From the NCBI RefSeq assembly GCF_014696135.1, contig NZ_JACJPP010000004.1, positions 124,001 to 188,000 on the forward strand: a DNA stretch of 64,000 nucleotides. The letters are read 5' to 3'. Made by a program: the position numbers and the translations under genes. The notes under the pieces are model-generated. The model was given only the letters and a program-made list of their open reading frames with translations, did not search any database and was not told the DNA's origin. The DNA is from Nodosilinea sp. FACHB-141. Lineage in GTDB: Bacteria; Cyanobacteriota; Cyanobacteriia; Phormidesmidales; Phormidesmidaceae. The stretch's first letter is position 1. Each line of letters begins with the position of its first letter. Below, one piece after another: positions 61,074 to 64,000 of the stretch.

Positions 61074-61790
61074 CTAGCTCATTAAGCGGTAGCGCATGCC
61101 CTCAGCAATTTTCTGCCCCAAGTAGTCTGGAATCAGGTTCTCATTGGGCCCAAGCAAGTAAAGAATGAGTCGAGTACGCCCCCGCCACACCAGTAGGTTA
61201 GCGTTGACCACCAGCAGATCCTCCTGCCAAATGGCGTACATCACCTTATAAAAGAGTCCTGGCTGGTTGTCGGCTTCAATTAGCAGCGCTGGCAGATGAA
61301 AAACCGGATCCACATAAAACTCCGTTTCTACCCGTTCGAGCCCGGCATTGAGGTTAAACTCCACCGTTAGCATTTCTTCTACTTCAAAATGTCCCGCCAG
61401 AGTTTCTTGAATAGCGCGGCAGACATTGTCAGTAGTCTTAGGGGTAAGGGCCTTGCCCCCTCGAGACACCACCAACTTAATAAACACCAGCATGGGCGGA
61501 TAAATCTGCCCATAGAGGCTGAGATTGTGAATGGTCAGCCCATAGGCCGCTAGCACACCAAAAATATCGCTCAGCAAAAACGACTGGTTGCGATAGACAA
61601 AGTGCAGCGCGCTTTTGTTGCCCTCGGGCTTGATGTCGAGCACAGCCTTGCGCTGCTTGTAGAGCTGGTAGGCCAAGCGCAAGTTTTGCAGCTGAATCTC
61701 ACTGCTGACAAACTGCTCATAAAACTGAGGGAAAGCTCGGTTGAAGCGCTTCAACAGCTCAACCGTTGAGGGGTTTAAGCCAGCGGCCAT
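61074..61790 (-). CDS. Conserved hypothetical protein with ACT-like domains
   Basis: A 238-residue protein. Two alpha/beta modules have the ACT-like pattern: NQSFLLSDIFGVLAAYGLTIHNLSLYG in the first half and EADNQPGLFYKVMYAIWQEDLLVVNANL in the second, as in GlnD-type and regulatory ACT repeats. The N-terminal 45 residues are helical (STVELLKRFNRAFPQFYEQFV). It may bind a small ligand, but no catalytic motif exists. ATG 61790 (MAAGLNPST) is chosen over 61838. The gene is divergent from the acetyltransferase. Confidence 0.7.
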   Translation of the reverse strand: MAAGLNPSTVELLKRFNRAFPQFYEQFVSSEIQLQNLRLAYQLYKQRKAVLDIKPEGNKSALHFVYRNQSFLLSDIFGVLAAYGLTIHNLSLYGQIYPPMLVFIKLVVSRGGKALTPKTTDNVCRAIQETLAGHFEVEEMLTVEFNLNAGLERVETEFYVDPVFHLPALLIEADNQPGLFYKVMYAIWQEDLLVVNANLLVWRGRTRLILYLLGPNENLIPDYLGQKIAEGMRYRLMS

Positions 61791-62195
61791 GGTGGGAAGG
61801 ATGGAACTCCATGGAGGTAACGTTAGCATTTGCCGCATCAGGAAACCCTAGCAAAAGCAAGAATCTATCCCCGTCCTAACGCTTTTGGCCACCGTTGTCG
61901 TCGGGGGAACCTCCTAAGTACTGAGGCAGAGGCATCAGACACCCAAAGGAACCACAGTGGGCCTCGAAGGCTCGGGCTGCGATCGCCCACACGCTCCTCA
62001 AGACAGAGCCTCTCCAGTAGCCCACATAAATCTCCAGTGTTGCCAGAAGCATAGGGATTTTATGGGGATATACTATGAGAAACGGTCGTCAGGCTTTTAA
62101 GTCTAACCCTTAGCCGTAGCCAATGTGCCGCGCTATTGAGGTGCTTAACTTATACTGCTGAACGTTGTGCCACTTCATTATCAGACAGGGCCTGC
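61791..62195. other. 405-base divergent intergenic region
   Basis: It lies between the ACT-like protein and the GNAT gene, which point away from each other, so promoters for both must be here. I see no coding frame of note and no clear dyad. Confidence 0.4.
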
Positions 62196-62717
62196 ATGGG
62201 TTTTTGGAAAAGTCTTTTTGTCGGATCTGATGGCGCTGCGTCCGGAGAAACCAAGTCGGCAGGTAGCGTCTTAGAAGCTCTGCCTGAGCAGGGTGAAGGG
62301 TCAACCATTGTATTTAGCACCGATCGCGACCTTGACCTCTATGAACTCGAAGAGTTGTGCAACGCCGTGGGCTGGGCTCGCCGGCCCATTCGCAAAGTTA
62401 AAAAAGCCATTCAGCACAGCTATTTAGTTGTCACCATGTGGGAGCAGCGCGGCGCCCGCCGCCGCCTAGTCGGCTTTTCTCGCGCTACCTCTGACCATGC
62501 CTTTAACGCCACAATCTGGGATGTAGTTGTGCATCCCGACTTTCAGGGGCGTGGTTTGGGCAAAGAGCTCATGCGTCAGCTGATCAAGAAACTGCGCAGC
62601 GAAGACATCAGCAACGTAACGTTATTTGCTGACCCGCAAGTGGTTGAGTTTTATAAGGGCCTAGGTTTTATGCCCGATCCAGAAGGCATTAAGGGCATGT
62701 TTTGGTACCCAGATTAG
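62196..62717 (+). CDS. Ycf52/NSI-type GNAT acetyltransferase
   Basis: A 173-residue acetyltransferase of the subgroup found as plastid ycf52 in red algae and as nuclear-encoded plastid GNATs in plants. It has an N-terminal variable region ([13 protein letters not shown]), then [25 protein letters not shown], which is typical of the subgroup. The acetyl-CoA loop is [20 protein letters not shown] and the tail [24 protein letters not shown]. Substrates may be protein lysines, N-termini or small amines. ATG 62196 (MGFWKSLF) is used; a longer frame lacks a conserved leader. Confidence 0.87.
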   Translation: MGFWKSLFVGSDGAASGETKSAGSVLEALPEQGEGSTIVFSTDRDLDLYELEELCNAVGWARRPIRKVKKAIQHSYLVVTMWEQRGARRRLVGFSRATSDHAFNATIWDVVVHPDFQGRGLGKELMRQLIKKLRSEDISNVTLFADPQVVEFYKGLGFMPDPEGIKGMFWYPD

Positions 62718-62828
62718 GCGCAGCATAGGGCGCAGGGTTATCAGCACAGCGCTGACCGGCCGGTGGGTAACGCCCAGACCACATCAAAAGTTTTAACCAG
62801 TACCGAAAGTGCCGTCCGTCTTCCGGGC

Positions 62829-63242
62829 TTAGGCTGAACGCGCCAGGGCCTTAGCCTGTTGAATCCAGAGGCTGACCTGGTCAGGGGTGGGGCACAGGTC
62901 GTTGCGCTGCAGAGTGGCCACATGCAGCCGACGCAATCGGGTGTAAAGCCCTTGGGCCGTGGCTTCAGCCAGCTGCGCCACCGAAATAATGCCAGCGTGC
63001 AGCAGCAGCCCATTAAACTCACAACCCACAGCTGGCACCCGAGCCAGTTCTGCCAAAATAACCCATTTAGTAACGTAGCGTAGGGGCACCTGCATCTTCT
63101 TGGCCAGGGTTTGGCGATGGTCTACTGTGGCGCCATAGCGACGGAGTTGGTCGGTGCTGGTTAAGCCCAGCTGCGCCATCCCCTGGGCATGGGTGGCGCT
63201 CAAACCAGGCAGTTGCTCAAGAGGATAGGCTGGGCTAGCCAT
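62829..63242 (-). CDS. DUF4332 helix-hairpin-helix protein
   Basis: A 137-residue protein fitting DUF4332. It repeats helix-hairpin-helix elements: LEQLPGLSATHAQGMAQLGLTSTDQLRRYG, then WVILAELARVPAVGCEFNGLLLHAGIISVAQLAEA. Such domains bind DNA or RNA non-specifically in other proteins. No enzymatic part is attached. ATG 63242 (MASPAYPLEQLPG) is chosen over an upstream start that would add 11 residues. Confidence 0.78.
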   Translation of the reverse strand: MASPAYPLEQLPGLSATHAQGMAQLGLTSTDQLRRYGATVDHRQTLAKKMQVPLRYVTKWVILAELARVPAVGCEFNGLLLHAGIISVAQLAEATAQGLYTRLRRLHVATLQRNDLCPTPDQVSLWIQQAKALARSA

Positions 63243-63336
63243 AGAAGACCTATATCGATAAAGGATGGCGTTCATTCAAGCATGAACCAGCTGTACCAGC
63301 AGAAAAGCAGGCTATACTGGTGGGCATGTTGGTCTA

Positions 63337-63410
63337 CGGGATGTAGCGCAGCTTGGTAGCGCGCCTGCTTTGGGAGCAGGATGTCGCAGGTTCAAATCCT
63401 GTCATCCCGA
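63337..63410 (+). tRNA. tRNA-Pro (anticodon TGG)
   Basis: 74 nt. The acceptor stem CGGGATG (63337-63343) pairs with CATCCCG (63403-63409), with discriminator A at 63410. The D arm is GCGC-AGCTTGGTA-GCGC, the anticodon stem CCTGC/GCAGG with loop TTTGGGA gives anticodon TGG, and the T arm is GCAGG-TTCAAAT-CCTGT. No CCA is encoded. All stems pair, the last T-arm position as a G-T wobble. Confidence 0.97.
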
Positions 63411-63556
63411 TTTTGAGTATAGTGGCTTGCCTTAGGCAGATAGTAAGACTGTCACAGGGAGCCGTAGAACATACTGTTGGTTTGTAGTATTTATAGTCAG
63501 GATATTGACGATTATTCGCCCGCTTCTTTGCCGTTACGCTACGAAGAAACACCCCT

Positions 63557-64000
63557 ATGAAACACCTCTTTTCCTCCCTTCTACGGCCTCTTCCCCTGAT
63601 GACCCTGGTGAGCGGCAGCTTGCTGGGAGGTAGTTTGGCGATGCCTCTACCCGCCTCCGCTTTAGGTGAAGAGGCTATTGTCGACAAACTTGAGCAGGTG
63701 CCGGTTTTTGTAATTTTGAACTCTGACGGTCAGCCTCTCACTGCTGCGGCCGAGGTCGACGACCAAGAGGTCAAGGTGCCCGTAGTCTTTATTGATGGCG
63801 AGGCTGCTGAAGAATTTTTGACCCGCGCCCAAGAAGAAGATCCTAGCGCTGAGGTGGCTCTGGTGGATCTCGGTACTTTGTACCAAGAGACAGTCCTTGG
63901 CGATGAAGAGAAGGTGCCGCTGCTGTATCTTCCCATTGGCGATGAGTTGGATACAGCGATCGCGCTTCAGTCGAATTTTCAAGGGGTGCCGTTGTTTATA
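63557..64000 (+). CDS. Tic22-like protein, truncated at window end
   Basis: 148 codons are visible and the frame is open at the right edge. A signal peptide (PLPLMTLVSGSLLGGSLAMPLPASALG) precedes an alpha/beta body: KLEQVPVFVILNSDGQPL, then KVPVVFIDGEAAEEFL and EVALVDLGTLYQETV, and KVPLLYLPIGDEL. This order matches Tic22 family proteins, periplasmic or thylakoid-lumen chaperone-like factors in cyanobacteria that help outer-membrane biogenesis. ATG 63557 lies about 146 bases after the tRNA gene. Confidence 0.8.
   Translation, partial: MKHLFSSLLRPLPLMTLVSGSLLGGSLAMPLPASALGEEAIVDKLEQVPVFVILNSDGQPLTAAAEVDDQEVKVPVVFIDGEAAEEFLTRAQEEDPSAEVALVDLGTLYQETVLGDEEKVPLLYLPIGDELDTAIALQSNFQGVPLFI

Noticed and set aside
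63334..63982. Two minus-strand frames over the tRNA and the truncated Tic22-like gene
   Set aside because: One covers the tRNA and the other is antisense to a frame with a signal peptide and Tic22-like order.
1..64000. CRISPR array, IS element or prophage
   Set aside because: No regularly spaced direct repeats, transposase, or phage structural genes were found; the lone recombinase has no partner features.

Overview
The window is chromosomal DNA from a cyanobacterium. Direct signs are psbI (photosystem II), an RbcR-type LysR regulator, a ferrochelatase with a C-terminal chlorophyll-binding helix, a cytochrome b6f heme-assembly (CCB) protein, a plastid-type (Ycf52-like) acetyltransferase, a Tic22-like protein, a proton-translocating transhydrogenase and a SmtB/SmtA zinc module. 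The octamer GCGATCGC (HIP1) recurs throughout, as in many cyanobacteria. The gene set and GC-rich codon use fit a filamentous Leptolyngbya/Nodosilinea-type genome, but the species is an inference. There is no prophage, IS element, CRISPR array or rRNA operon. Most of the window is tightly packed housekeeping sequence.

Layout. 0-5 kb: a truncated exported protein, prmC, a repeat-bearing M15 peptidase and a HAD phosphatase. 5-15 kb: pntA-pntB, a DUF4340 protein, purU, a DUF4160/DUF2442 pair, dxr with a small membrane protein, an ArsR regulator and mrdA (PBP2). 15-27 kb: a TAXI-type binding protein, a large anchored helical protein, a degenerate DinG-like helicase, tyrA, a sensor kinase and lepA. 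26.7-29.1 kb: an AT-richer island with a hemerythrin-like gene, surrounded by several perfect inverted repeats. 29-41 kb: a glycosyltransferase, a coiled-coil gene interrupted by an amber codon, a GH38 mannosidase, psbI, a DUF3769/LptD-like outer-membrane protein, a PEP-CTERM protein and proA. 41.7-46 kb: smtB and smtA, divergent, with two operator dyads between them, then ccb, a THUMP methyltransferase, and infC starting at AUU and overlapped by an unannotated 45-codon ORF. 46-51.5 kb: a three-gene phosphorelay on the minus strand, with a frameshift in the kinase. 51.8-64 kb: an orphan tyrosine recombinase, hemH, hrcA, a ferredoxin, rbcR, a Crp/Fnr protein, a Yfr2-like small RNA candidate, a hydrolase, tRNA-Pro and a truncated Tic22-like gene.

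Genes that work together: pntA/pntB form one membrane enzyme. SmtB should repress both itself and the SmtA metallothionein from the shared intergenic region. The Cache/HAMP/PAS kinase, the single-domain receiver and the REC-OmpR-HPt-REC-REC-GGDEF protein have the parts of a self-contained phosphorelay. HrcA, ferredoxin, the DUF4126 protein and the Roadblock-like protein lie in one minus-strand run. Among 12 convergent gene pairs, four share a 4-base palindrome (CTAG three times, TTAA once) that holds both stop codons.
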